From an uncultured Erysipelotrichales bacterium (lineage in GTDB: Bacteria; Bacillota_I; Bacilli_A; Erysipelotrichales; Coprobacillaceae), in assembly GCA_910579135.1 (NCBI GenBank), contig CAJTTM010000021.1, positions 1 through 42,765 of the forward strand: 42,765 nt of DNA, given 5' to 3'. The position numbers and the translations under genes were made by a program. Below are positions 31,733 through 39,911 of this stretch, piece after piece. The notes beneath the pieces were generated by a model, which had not been told where the DNA came from, did no database searches, and worked only from the letters and a program-made list of their open reading frames with translations. Within the stretch, counting starts at the first letter, position 1; each line of letters starts with the position of its first letter.

Positions 31733-32581
31733 ATGAATAGGATAGAGGTTATAGTTGTTACTGGAATGTCAGGGGCTGGAAAGACTCAGACAATGGCCAT
31801 TTTTGAGAATATGGGTTATCAATGTATTGATAATTATCCAGTGAATTTATTAAAGGAATTTGGTGAATTACTTAGAACATCAAATACGTATAATAAGGTA
31901 GCAATGGCTGTATCTTTAACAGATGCTATATTTGCGATCAGGATTTTATCTAATATGGAGTGGATAGATTTAAATACAGTTTTCCTTGATTGTGAAGATA
32001 AAACGATTTTAACACGTTATAAACAGACAAGACGATCTCATCCATTAATGATAAAAAATATAACATCCTCTTTAGTTGATTCAATAGATGTAGAGAGAAG
32101 ACAAGCAGAACCTATCGCAAAATTAGCGAATATCATTATTGACACAACTTTATTAAAACCTGTAAAATTGCAAGATAAAATAGAAGCTAATTTTCATAAG
32201 GGGAAACAAGCAGCTTTTAGAATTAGTTTTGTTTCATTTGGTTATAAACATGGAATACCTAAGGATGCTGATTTATTGTTAGATGTTCGTTTTTTACCTA
32301 ATCCATTTTATGTTGAATCTCTTAGAAGTTTAACAGGTAATGATAAAGAGGTTTATGATTATGTAATGTCTAAAAAGGAAACTAAGGAGTTTGTAGAAAG
32401 AACTATTGCATACTATGATTATTTAATAAAGGAATATGAAAAAGAAGGAAAGATGTCATTGATTATAGGAGTAGGATGTACTGGAGGACAACATCGTTCA
32501 GTTACACTTGCGAATTATTTGGCTAAGCATTATGGACAAATTTATCAAGTTTATACATGGCATAGAGATGCTGATCATTAA
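31733..32581 (+). CDS. rapZ: RNase adapter protein RapZ / YvcJ (P-loop nucleotide-binding)
   Basis: 282 residues. Walker A GMSGAGKT is at 11-18 and the C-terminal GVGCTGGQHRSVTLANYLA is the family's conserved block. In E. coli RapZ binds small RNAs and guides RNase E to glmZ; in Bacillus the homologue YvcJ is a GTPase linked to competence. The rapZ-yvcK-whiA order usual in Firmicutes is broken here: whiA follows directly after 11 bases, with no yvcK. ATG at 31733 behind GGGGAGTGGG is the start. Confidence 0.95.
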   Translation: MNRIEVIVVTGMSGAGKTQTMAIFENMGYQCIDNYPVNLLKEFGELLRTSNTYNKVAMAVSLTDAIFAIRILSNMEWIDLNTVFLDCEDKTILTRYKQTRRSHPLMIKNITSSLVDSIDVERRQAEPIAKLANIIIDTTLLKPVKLQDKIEANFHKGKQAAFRISFVSFGYKHGIPKDADLLLDVRFLPNPFYVESLRSLTGNDKEVYDYVMSKKETKEFVERTIAYYDYLIKEYEKEGKMSLIIGVGCTGGQHRSVTLANYLAKHYGQIYQVYTWHRDADH

Positions 32582-32592
32582 GGAGTGGTTTT

Positions 32593-33537
32593 GTGTTATC
32601 TTTTTCTAGAGAAGTTAAGGAAGAAATAGTATTTAATGATTTTGAAACAAGTTGTCAAAAGGCATTGATGTGTGCATTAATTAAGGTGATTGGAACATTG
32701 TCTTTAAGTCAAAGTGGATTATTACTTACAATGCGAACTGAAAATGCAAAGATTGCTTCTAAATCACATAAAATATTAAAAGAATTATATCAACCTCATA
32801 TAGAGTTTTTAGTTTCAAAAAAGATGAAGTTGAAAAAAAATAATGTTTATATTTTAAGAATAACAAAAGCAAGAGAAATATTAGATGATTTACATTTAAT
32901 GGAAGGATTATCTTTTCATCAATTTCCTGATAAAAGAATATTAACTAGAGATGCAGATATAAGAGCATACCTAGCAGGAGTATTTTTAGGGTGTGGAAGT
33001 GTTAATAATCCAGATACAAGTAATTATCATTTAGAAATGAGTTTAAATGATGAAAGTTATGCTCATTTTGTAAAAGATTTAATGAATAAGTTTGAATTAA
33101 ATGCGAAAGTTATAAAAAGAAGGAATAAATATATTGTTTATTTAAAATCTGCAGAAAGAATAGGAGATTTTTTAAGGGCTATAGGGGCTTCTCAATCAGT
33201 TATGAATTTTGAAATAACAAGAATAGACCGTTCTATGACAAATACTGTTAATCGTTGGAATAATTGTGATATTGCGAATGAAATGAAGGCCATGAGCGCT
33301 TCTCAAAAACAAATAGAAGATATTGCTTATGTTATGGATAAAGCAGGATTAGAGATATTAGATGCGAAAACAAGAGAGGTTGCATATATAAGATTAGAAA
33401 ATCCAGAATTAACATTAAATGAACTTGCAGAGGTTTATTTAATGAAAACAGGGAAGAGTATTAGTAAGTCTGGATTACATCATCGATTTGCTAAGATAAA
33501 AGAGGAAGCGATGAAACTAAGATCAATGGAGGATTAA
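32593..33537 (+). CDS. whiA: DNA-binding protein WhiA
   Basis: 314 residues. N-terminal LAGLIDADG-homing-endonuclease-like domain (RAYLAGVFLGCGSVNNP) lacking nuclease activity in the family, and a C-terminal helix-turn-helix (LTLNELAEVYLMKTGKSISKSGLHHRFAKIKEEA). In Bacillus WhiA affects cell division and chromosome segregation; in Streptomyces it controls sporulation. The start is GTG at 32593 with AGGAGTGG ahead. It is co-transcribed with rapZ, and the Xre gene begins 2 bases after its stop codon. Confidence 0.96.
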   Translation: MLSFSREVKEEIVFNDFETSCQKALMCALIKVIGTLSLSQSGLLLTMRTENAKIASKSHKILKELYQPHIEFLVSKKMKLKKNNVYILRITKAREILDDLHLMEGLSFHQFPDKRILTRDADIRAYLAGVFLGCGSVNNPDTSNYHLEMSLNDESYAHFVKDLMNKFELNAKVIKRRNKYIVYLKSAERIGDFLRAIGASQSVMNFEITRIDRSMTNTVNRWNNCDIANEMKAMSASQKQIEDIAYVMDKAGLEILDAKTREVAYIRLENPELTLNELAEVYLMKTGKSISKSGLHHRFAKIKEEAMKLRSMED

Positions 33538-33539
33538 GT

Positions 33540-33752
33540 ATGGAGAATCTGACAATTGAACAAAAATTTGGAAGAAGAATTAAAGAATTAAGAGTAAGGC
33601 AATCTATCTCTCAAGAAGAATTAGCCTTTCGTTGTCGTTTATCAAAAAATTATGTATCTGATGTAGAAAGAGGAACAAGGAATGTTTCTTTAAAAGTAAT
33701 TGAGAAGTTTGCGATTGGATTACAGGTGAAAACATCAGATTTATTTAAGTAA
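33540..33752 (+). CDS. Small Xre family transcriptional regulator
   Basis: 70 residues, nearly all a Cro/C1 helix-turn-helix (FGRRIKELRVRQSISQEELAFRCRLSKNYVSDVERGTRNVSLKVIEKFA). No sensor domain, so it would respond through partner contact or dosage. The ATG follows the whiA stop codon by 2 bases, so it is in the rapZ-whiA transcript. Its target is unknown. Confidence 0.88.
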   Translation: MENLTIEQKFGRRIKELRVRQSISQEELAFRCRLSKNYVSDVERGTRNVSLKVIEKFAIGLQVKTSDLFK

Positions 33753-33803
33753 TTCATTTTGAGTTTATATTGGAATAATAGACTAAAGAAGGAGGATAAA
33801 AGT

Positions 33804-34058
33804 ATGGGTTATAGTTATTTATATATATTTTGTGTATTGATTTTATTAATGTTCTTAATAAGAATATTTCTTCCTTTTATTGTTTATTTAATACCTATTT
33901 TATTTATTGTGTTTGTATTAAAATCAATTTTCTCAAAAAAAGAAAAACATACTACATATGAGTACAAAGAAGAATATAGTGAAAATATGAATTCATCTCC
34001 TGATATTATAGATGTTGATTATAAAGTCGTAGATGAAAAAGAAACTGACACTCACTAA
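33804..34058 (+). CDS. Small membrane protein
   Basis: 84 residues: two adjacent hydrophobic stretches (YLYIFCVLILLMFLIRIF and FIVYLIPILFIVFVLKSIF) and a 40-residue acidic soluble tail with the motif DIIDVDYKVVDEKE. The DVDYxVVDE ending is typical of small membrane proteins in Firmicutes, but no function is known. ATG at 33804 follows AAGGAGGAT; the frame upstream to 33759 is not used. Confidence 0.7.
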   Translation: MGYSYLYIFCVLILLMFLIRIFLPFIVYLIPILFIVFVLKSIFSKKEKHTTYEYKEEYSENMNSSPDIIDVDYKVVDEKETDTH

Positions 34059-34069
34059 GAGTGTTTTTT
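34048..34069 (+). terminator. Short terminator overlapping a stop codon
   Basis: ACACTC (34048-34053) pairs with GAGTGT (34059-34064), followed by five T residues. The stop codon of the small membrane protein lies in the loop. It may only partly stop transcription into the zinc-ribbon gene. Confidence 0.6.
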
Positions 34070-34086
34070 GTAAAGGAGAGGATATT

Positions 34087-35352
34087 ATGCAATGTGAAAA
34101 TTGTCATAGAGAAATAGATGAAGATGTAAATTATTGTCCATATTGTGGAAGTAAAGTTGGTAGTAGAGAATGTCCAAAATGTCATAATAGTGTATCTGAA
34201 CAAGATAAGTTTTGTTCACGTTGTGGACAACCTTTAGATGATTATTCAACAGAAACTACATTTAGAAATGATTATTATGAACCTATTCATCAAGGTGAAC
34301 ACTATCAACCTATTCAAGATCAACATGATTATTATCAACCACTTCAAGATAATCAACAACCTTTTGAACCACGCCCGAAGGAAAAAGTCAAATGGAAACC
34401 AATCATTATTGGTGTAGTTGTGATATGTTTATTAACAGTGGTTAGTCAAGTTTATATCGCAACACGACCATATAAAAACAATAACAAGACTCAAGTTGAA
34501 AAGAAGAAGGAAGTTGTTGTTGAAAAAAAGAATACTTATACTACATATATTGGAAATGTGAATTTAGAAGGTAAGGCGATACTAAATAATGATACAGTTT
34601 ATATGACAAATGAAAAGGGTTATTTAATTTCATTAGATAAAAGCTTTAAAAATAATAAGGTTCTTTTAGAAGAAAAGGTTTCTTATATTACGCCTTATGT
34701 AGATAAAATATATTTTGCAGATGCAAATAATTATTTGAGTTGTGTGAATAAGGATGGTAAAGATAAAGAAATACTTGTGAAGAAAGCTGTTTATTATTTG
34801 GTTTTAAAAGGTGATAAGATCTATTATCAATTAGATAGTGATCAGGAATCATTATATGTATTAGATTTAAAAACAAAGAAATCAACAAAGATTAATAAGA
34901 GTAGAACTTATTGTCCTAATATTGAAGATGATTGTATTTATTATTCTAGTAGTGATGGAATCTATAAAATGGATTTAGATGGAAAGAATGATAAGAGAAT
35001 TATTGAAGGAAAAGTTTATAATTTAATATATGAAAATCATAAGTTATATTATGTACAAGATTCGAAATTAAATATTTATAATTTAGATGATAAATCTACA
35101 GAACAAATTATTGATTTACCAGTCGCAATGTTTAATAAAGTTGGGAATATAATTTATGCTTATACAAGTGGTGGTATAATTAGTTATAATATAACTTCAA
35201 AACAAATGAAAACTTTATATGTTGGACAAGTGACTTCTTTCCAAGTTGTTGGCAATGTTATATTAGTGAATAATGATGTGAATTGGACAATTGTTAATGA
35301 AGATGGTAGTTCTTATGAGTTGTTTATAGAAGATGATGGTAGTTTTGTATAA
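34087..35352 (+). CDS. Zinc-ribbon membrane protein with DUF5050-like beta-propeller
   Basis: 421 residues. Two zinc ribbons at 1-48 (C3/C6/C17/C20 and C29/C32/C43/C46). Residues 60-95 are a linker with repeated Tyr-x-Pro units (YYEPIHQ, HYQPIQDQ, YYQPLQDN). One membrane helix lies at 104-124. The outer 280 residues are a repeat domain of the DUF5050 type, with recurring segments such as DKIYFADANNYLSCVNKDGK, DGIYKMDLDGKNDKRI and HKLYYVQDSKLNIYNLDD, i.e. a beta-propeller. The role is unknown. ATG at 34087 behind AAAGGAGAGG is the start (frame open from 34033). Confidence 0.8.
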   Translation: MQCENCHREIDEDVNYCPYCGSKVGSRECPKCHNSVSEQDKFCSRCGQPLDDYSTETTFRNDYYEPIHQGEHYQPIQDQHDYYQPLQDNQQPFEPRPKEKVKWKPIIIGVVVICLLTVVSQVYIATRPYKNNNKTQVEKKKEVVVEKKNTYTTYIGNVNLEGKAILNNDTVYMTNEKGYLISLDKSFKNNKVLLEEKVSYITPYVDKIYFADANNYLSCVNKDGKDKEILVKKAVYYLVLKGDKIYYQLDSDQESLYVLDLKTKKSTKINKSRTYCPNIEDDCIYYSSSDGIYKMDLDGKNDKRIIEGKVYNLIYENHKLYYVQDSKLNIYNLDDKSTEQIIDLPVAMFNKVGNIIYAYTSGGIISYNITSKQMKTLYVGQVTSFQVVGNVILVNNDVNWTIVNEDGSSYELFIEDDGSFV

Positions 35353-35380
35353 GAAGATTGACACAATCTTCTTTTCTTTT
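35351..35380 (+). terminator. Terminator of the zinc-ribbon/DUF5050 gene
   Basis: AAGAAGATTG (35351-35360) pairs with CAATCTTCTT (35364-35373) around ACA, followed by TTCTTTT. Confidence 0.9.
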
Positions 35381-35389
35381 CATATTGTA

Positions 35390-35419
35390 TTGTAAAGAAT
35401 TATTTTGAAGTGCTATAAT
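35390..35419 (+). promoter_or_regulatory. Promoter of murF-ddl
   Basis: TTGTAA (35390-35395), 18-base spacer and TATAAT (35414-35419), with an extended -10 TGC. Confidence 0.7.
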
Positions 35420-35443
35420 AGAAAAGAAAAGTGAGGAACAGAC

Positions 35444-36778
35444 ATGTTTATAGAAGAAATTATTAAAGCGACAAATGGAAAATTAATTAAAGGTCATCTT
35501 CATAATGAAATCAAACAGATTTCTCAAGATACAAGAGTCTGTCAAAATGGCGATATGTATGTTGCGATTCAGGGTGTAAGAGATGGTCATGATTTTATAA
35601 ATCAAGTAGAAGGTATTGTAAAGGCAGTATTAGTGAGTCAAGATGTAAATACATCAATTGAGAATGTTATTTATGTAGAAGATACTTTAAAGGCATTAGG
35701 AGATATTGCCTCTTATATAAGAGAAAAATCTAAGGTTAAAGTTGTTGGAGTTACAGGAAGTGTAGGGAAAACAAGTACAAAGGATATGATATATTCAGTT
35801 GTATCTACCAAGTATAAGACTTTAAAAACATTAGGAAATTTTAATAATCATTTAGGATTACCACTTACTATATTAAGATATCAAGATGAAGATGTGATGA
35901 TATTAGAAATGGGAATGAATCATTTAGGTGAAATTTCTTATCTTACAAATATTGCGAAACCAGATATTGCGGTGATTACTAATGTAGGGACTGCTCATAT
36001 TGGGGAATTAGGTTCTAGAGAAAATATTTTAAAAGCGAAGATGGAAATTGTAGAAGGTTTAAATGATGAGGGAATGTTAATTGTGAATGGAGATAATGAT
36101 ATGTTATCTCAAGTTTCTTATCATAATATGAAAAAGGTTGGTATTGAATGTGTTTCTGATTTAAATATTAAAGATGTTCAATTAAATGAAACGAATTCTA
36201 CTTTTACATTGACTTATTTTGATAAAGATTATGAAGTCTTTGTTCCAACATCAGGAGCCCATTTTGTATTAAATGCTTTAATTGCAATTGAGGTTGGTTT
36301 GTTATTGGATATTTCTATAACTGATTGTATAGAAGGAATTCAATCTTTTAAGTTAACTAAAAATAGAAATGATGTTATTCATATTGATAATAATATTACT
36401 ATTATTGATGGAACATATAATGCAAATTTAGATTCAATGAAATCTGGTATAGATGTTTTAAGTCAATATGAATCTAGAAAGATAGCTGTTCTTGCAGATA
36501 TGTTAGAATTAGGTGAATACGAGGAACGACTTCATAGAGAAGTTGGCAAATATTTGATTGAAAAGAAGATTGATATGCTTGTATGTGTAGGAAATGCTAC
36601 AAAGTATATTTATGATGAAACAAAGGATAGTATGATATCTTATCATTTTGATTCAAATCAAGAAGTTGAGGAATTTTTATTAAAAGCATTAAAAGAAAAT
36701 GATATTGTTTTGATGAAAGGTTCTAATAGTATGAAACTTAAAGAAGTTGTTGATTATATAAAGGAGAATGTTAAATGA
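35444..36778 (+). CDS. murF: UDP-N-acetylmuramoyl-tripeptide--D-alanyl-D-alanine ligase
   Basis: Adds the D-Ala-D-Ala dipeptide to the peptidoglycan precursor in the cytoplasm. 444 residues with the Mur ligase ATP loop GVTGSVGKTSTKDM, the central EMGMNHLGEI and TNVGTAHIGELGSRENI, and NRNDVIHIDNNITIIDGTYNANLDSM in the C-terminal part. ATG at 35444 follows GTGAGGAAC. It overlaps ddl by 4 bases (ATGA), so the dipeptide-making enzyme is translated together with the enzyme that uses it. Confidence 0.96.
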   Translation: MFIEEIIKATNGKLIKGHLHNEIKQISQDTRVCQNGDMYVAIQGVRDGHDFINQVEGIVKAVLVSQDVNTSIENVIYVEDTLKALGDIASYIREKSKVKVVGVTGSVGKTSTKDMIYSVVSTKYKTLKTLGNFNNHLGLPLTILRYQDEDVMILEMGMNHLGEISYLTNIAKPDIAVITNVGTAHIGELGSRENILKAKMEIVEGLNDEGMLIVNGDNDMLSQVSYHNMKKVGIECVSDLNIKDVQLNETNSTFTLTYFDKDYEVFVPTSGAHFVLNALIAIEVGLLLDISITDCIEGIQSFKLTKNRNDVIHIDNNITIIDGTYNANLDSMKSGIDVLSQYESRKIAVLADMLELGEYEERLHREVGKYLIEKKIDMLVCVGNATKYIYDETKDSMISYHFDSNQEVEEFLLKALKENDIVLMKGSNSMKLKEVVDYIKENVK

Positions 36779-37812
36779 AGAAATTATTAGTTGTTTGTGG
36801 AGGACAATCTAGTGAACATATTGTTTCTAGGATGTCGTGTACTTCTGTATTAAAAAATATTCATAAAGATTTATATGAAATTACATTAGTGGGTATTGAT
36901 AAAGATGGTATTTGGTATGAATTAGATCAAAATCAAGAAGATTTATCTCAAGATACATGGTTAAATAACGCTAAAGAAATACATGATGTATTTGGCTTAT
37001 TAAAGAAACAAGCTGTTGTTTTCCCAGTGTTACATGGTTTATATGGAGAAGATGGTACAATTCAAGGTTTATTTGAATTGGCCCAAGTTCCTTATGTAGG
37101 GTGTAGGGTCTTAGCTTCTAGTGTATCTATGGATAAGATATATACAAAGAAAATTTTAGAAACTGTGGGTATACCACAAGTTAAATCTTTATATGTGAAA
37201 AAAAGATATGATGGTAAGGTAGTTGTTGTTGATGAAAAATTCAATCAATTAGAAAATGTAGAAGAAATTATTGAGCAAAAATTAGGATTGCCTGTTTTTA
37301 TTAAAGCAAGTCGCTCAGGTTCAAGTGTGGGATGTTTTAAATGTAGTAGTAAAGATGATTTAATGAATAAACTTAATGAGGCTGCAAAATATGATAGACA
37401 TGTTGTTGTAGAGGAATGTATTGATTGTATTGAGTTAGAAACTGCAGTATTAGGGAATGATGATCCAATTGTGTCACGTGTAGGACAAATCATGCCTCAT
37501 GGTGAGTTCTATACTTTTGAATCAAAGTATGAAGATGAAGAAAGTAAAACTTGTATACCAGCACGTGTTGATGAATCACTTCAAGAGGAAATTAGAGCAT
37601 ACGCTTTAAAAGCTTTTAAGGCAGTAGATGGTCATGGTTTATCAAGAGTTGATTTTTTCTTGGATAAAAAAACAAATAAGATTTATTTAAATGAAATTAA
37701 TACAATGCCTGGATTTACAAAGATTTCTATGTATCCACAGTTAATGGCTGATTTTGGTATTTCGTATAGTGATTTAATTGATAAATTAATTGATTTAGCG
37801 TTTGATAAATAA
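36775..37812 (+). CDS. ddl: D-alanine--D-alanine ligase
   Basis: ATP-grasp enzyme making D-Ala-D-Ala for peptidoglycan, 345 residues. CGGQSSEHIVSRMSC binds the first substrate, HGLYGEDGTIQGLFE and MDKIYTKKI follow, FIKASRSGSSVGC is the ATP site, and EFYTFESKYEDEESKTCIPA is the omega loop with the tyrosine of D-Ala-D-Ala (not D-Ala-D-Lac) ligases. EINTMPGFTKISMYP closes the metal site. It is translationally coupled to murF upstream. Confidence 0.96.
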   Translation: MKKLLVVCGGQSSEHIVSRMSCTSVLKNIHKDLYEITLVGIDKDGIWYELDQNQEDLSQDTWLNNAKEIHDVFGLLKKQAVVFPVLHGLYGEDGTIQGLFELAQVPYVGCRVLASSVSMDKIYTKKILETVGIPQVKSLYVKKRYDGKVVVVDEKFNQLENVEEIIEQKLGLPVFIKASRSGSSVGCFKCSSKDDLMNKLNEAAKYDRHVVVEECIDCIELETAVLGNDDPIVSRVGQIMPHGEFYTFESKYEDEESKTCIPARVDESLQEEIRAYALKAFKAVDGHGLSRVDFFLDKKTNKIYLNEINTMPGFTKISMYPQLMADFGISYSDLIDKLIDLAFDK

Positions 37813-37838
37813 GGTGCGAAATTGCATCTTTTTATTTT
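37811..37838 (+). terminator. Terminator of murF-ddl
   Basis: AAGGTGC (37811-37817) pairs with GCATCTT (37824-37830), one G-T wobble, followed by TTTATTTTTT. Confidence 0.75.
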
Positions 37839-37893
37839 TTTGTGCAATAATATTTGAATACTAAGCATTTATATAATGAAGGGAGATAAAAAT

Positions 37894-38406
37894 ATGGACA
37901 ATAAAAAGATCGATCAGCTATTGTTAGAACTCTTTTCTAATAAAAATTCATTTAGAGAATTTTATGAATGTACACACACTCATATTTTTGCTTATATTAT
38001 GAGTGTAATAAAAAATTATGATAATAGTAGAGATGTTATGCAAGAAGTTTATATTAAGATTTATCAAGCAAGTCAAAATTATCATTCGATGTCTAAACCT
38101 TTAGCTTGGATATATACGATTGCTAGAAATGAATGTTATATGTATCTAAGGAAAAGGGTGTATATGGATGAATATGTAGATAATGTTCTATTGCCTAAAC
38201 AAATAGATAAGGATACTCGGATGATATTAGAAGAGCTTTTTAATTTATTAAATAAAAGAGAAAGAGAAGTCATTATAATGCATTCTTTATGGGGATTTAA
38301 ACATTATGAAATTGCAAAGTTGCTTGATATATCTATTTCAACATCACTGTCTTGTTATCATAGAGGAATGAAAAAAATGAAGAAAGAAATGGAGATTGAG
38401 ATATGA
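37894..38406 (+). CDS. ECF-type RNA polymerase sigma factor
   Basis: 170 residues with only sigma regions 2 and 4, as in ECF factors. Region 2 covers about 20-85 (YIMSVIKNYDNSRDVMQEVYIKIYQ, PLAWIYTIARNECYMYLRKR) and region 4 about 110-165 (LLNKREREVIIMHSLWGFKHYEIAKLLDISISTSLSCYHRGMKKMKKE). It directs RNA polymerase to its own set of promoters and is probably held inactive by the product of the next gene, which it overlaps by 4 bases. ATG at 37894 behind AGGGAG is preferred over ATG at 37876. Confidence 0.9.
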   Translation: MDNKKIDQLLLELFSNKNSFREFYECTHTHIFAYIMSVIKNYDNSRDVMQEVYIKIYQASQNYHSMSKPLAWIYTIARNECYMYLRKRVYMDEYVDNVLLPKQIDKDTRMILEELFNLLNKREREVIIMHSLWGFKHYEIAKLLDISISTSLSCYHRGMKKMKKEMEIEI

Positions 38407-39785
38407 ATAAATTATATAACGCTTTTGAAAAGGTAGCCCCAAATGATTTTGAGAAAATTGAAGAAAGAATACATACAGAAGAGATGAGTACAACAACAGC
38501 TATAGAAGTCACTCCAAAGAGGAGAAACTATAAATTTGCTTTTATTGCTTCAATATGTGCAGTTCTTATTATTTCTTCATTCATATTACAAAATAATAAT
38601 ACTGTTTTTGCGACTGTAGGAGTTGATGTGAATCCTAGTGTTGAATTAAACTTAGATAACAAAGAAAAGGTTGTTGAGGTTATTACTCATAATAAAGATG
38701 GTCAAAAGATTTTAGGTGATATGAAATTAGAAGGAAGTCATATTGATGTTGCGATGAATGCCTTAATTGGTTCAATGCTTAAAGAGGGATATATTAATGA
38801 ATTGAAGAATTCTTTATTAATTTCTGTGACAGGAGAAAATAAAGTGGAAAATGAAAGAATTAGAAAAAGAATTTCACGTGAAATTGATGATTTGTTGAAA
38901 GGGAATTATATTGATGGAGCAATTATTTCACAAACATTGAATAAAAATAATGATTTGGAGGAACTTTCTGAAAGATATAATATATCTATTGGTAAGGCAG
39001 AAATTATTCAGCAATTAATACAAAAGAATAAAAAGTATACGTTTGAGAAATTGAAAGACTTAAATGTGAATGAATTAAATATTTTGCTTTCCAAAAATGA
39101 AGTTAATCATGTTCAAATTGATGGAAAAGTAAGTACTAAAAAATATATTGGTCAAGATAAGGTGAAAGAGATTGTACAAAATGATTCTCAAATATTTAAA
39201 CCGAAATATCAAAAGATAGAATTGGATTATGATGATGGAAAGATGGTCTATGAAGTTGAGTTTATACATGATTCTATGGAGTATGATTATGAGTTAGATG
39301 CAATAAGTGGTAAAATATTGAAGGGGGATAGGGAACAAGTTAAATCAGAGAAGAAAAATGATAAAAAACCAGTGGAAGAAGTTATTTCAAAATCTAAAGC
39401 CAAAGAGATTGCTATGAATCATGCTAAGGTTAAAGAAATAACAAATTATAAGATTGAAAAAGATAATGATGATGGTGTTTTGGAATATGAGATAGAATTT
39501 GTAAGTGGAAATAAAAAATATGAATATGTTATGAATGCTTCCAACGGTAAGATTTTAAAATATGAAATAAAGACAATTTCTTTACAAAAAATCACAAGTC
39601 ATCAAGCCAAAAAAATAGCATTAAAACATGCAGGATTATTGAATCAAAAAGTGAATGATCTAGAAGTAGAATTAGAAGATCATTATTATGAAGTTTCTTT
39701 TGAAACAAAATCTTATGAATATGAGTATAAAATAGATGCTAAATCTGGTAAGATAATTAATTATGAAAAAGAAAAAAGAGATTAA
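38403..39785 (+). CDS. RsgI-like anti-sigma factor with three PepSY repeats
   Basis: 460 residues. A short cytoplasmic part (1-43) should bind the sigma factor, followed by one membrane helix (44-62) and an extracellular region. VGVDVNPSVELNLD (N77-P78) and the following ~110 residues match the RsgI middle domain, in which family members cut themselves at the Asn-Pro bond. Three PepSY-like repeats follow (about 245-312, 328-392, 395-458), each ending in a SGKIL/NGKIL/SGKII motif. The RsgI domain is normally paired with SigI, but here the partner is ECF-like. A sensing role at the cell surface is inference. Confidence 0.82.
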   Translation: MNKLYNAFEKVAPNDFEKIEERIHTEEMSTTTAIEVTPKRRNYKFAFIASICAVLIISSFILQNNNTVFATVGVDVNPSVELNLDNKEKVVEVITHNKDGQKILGDMKLEGSHIDVAMNALIGSMLKEGYINELKNSLLISVTGENKVENERIRKRISREIDDLLKGNYIDGAIISQTLNKNNDLEELSERYNISIGKAEIIQQLIQKNKKYTFEKLKDLNVNELNILLSKNEVNHVQIDGKVSTKKYIGQDKVKEIVQNDSQIFKPKYQKIELDYDDGKMVYEVEFIHDSMEYDYELDAISGKILKGDREQVKSEKKNDKKPVEEVISKSKAKEIAMNHAKVKEITNYKIEKDNDDGVLEYEIEFVSGNKKYEYVMNASNGKILKYEIKTISLQKITSHQAKKIALKHAGLLNQKVNDLEVELEDHYYEVSFETKSYEYEYKIDAKSGKIINYEKEKRD

Positions 39786-39790
39786 AGAGT

Positions 39791-39818
39791 AAGAAGGTAT
39801 GATTATGCCTTCTTTTTT
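39791..39818 (+). terminator. Terminator of the sigma/anti-sigma operon
   Basis: AAGAAGG (39791-39797) pairs with CCTTCTT (39808-39814), followed by TTTT. Confidence 0.85.
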
Positions 39819-39861
39819 ATTGTTTGTTCTTATCAAAGAATGTAGTTTTTTAAAAAAGTTG

Positions 39862-39870
39862 TGATATAAT
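39862..39870 (+). promoter_or_regulatory. Extended -10 promoter of the surface protein gene
   Basis: TGATATAAT at 39862-39870. The -35 area (TAGTTT) is poor for the main sigma factor, which leaves room for control by an alternative sigma factor such as the one encoded just upstream. Confidence 0.55.
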
Positions 39871-39911
39871 AGAAATGAGTTATAAAATAGAAATGTGGGA
39901 AGGAGATATTT

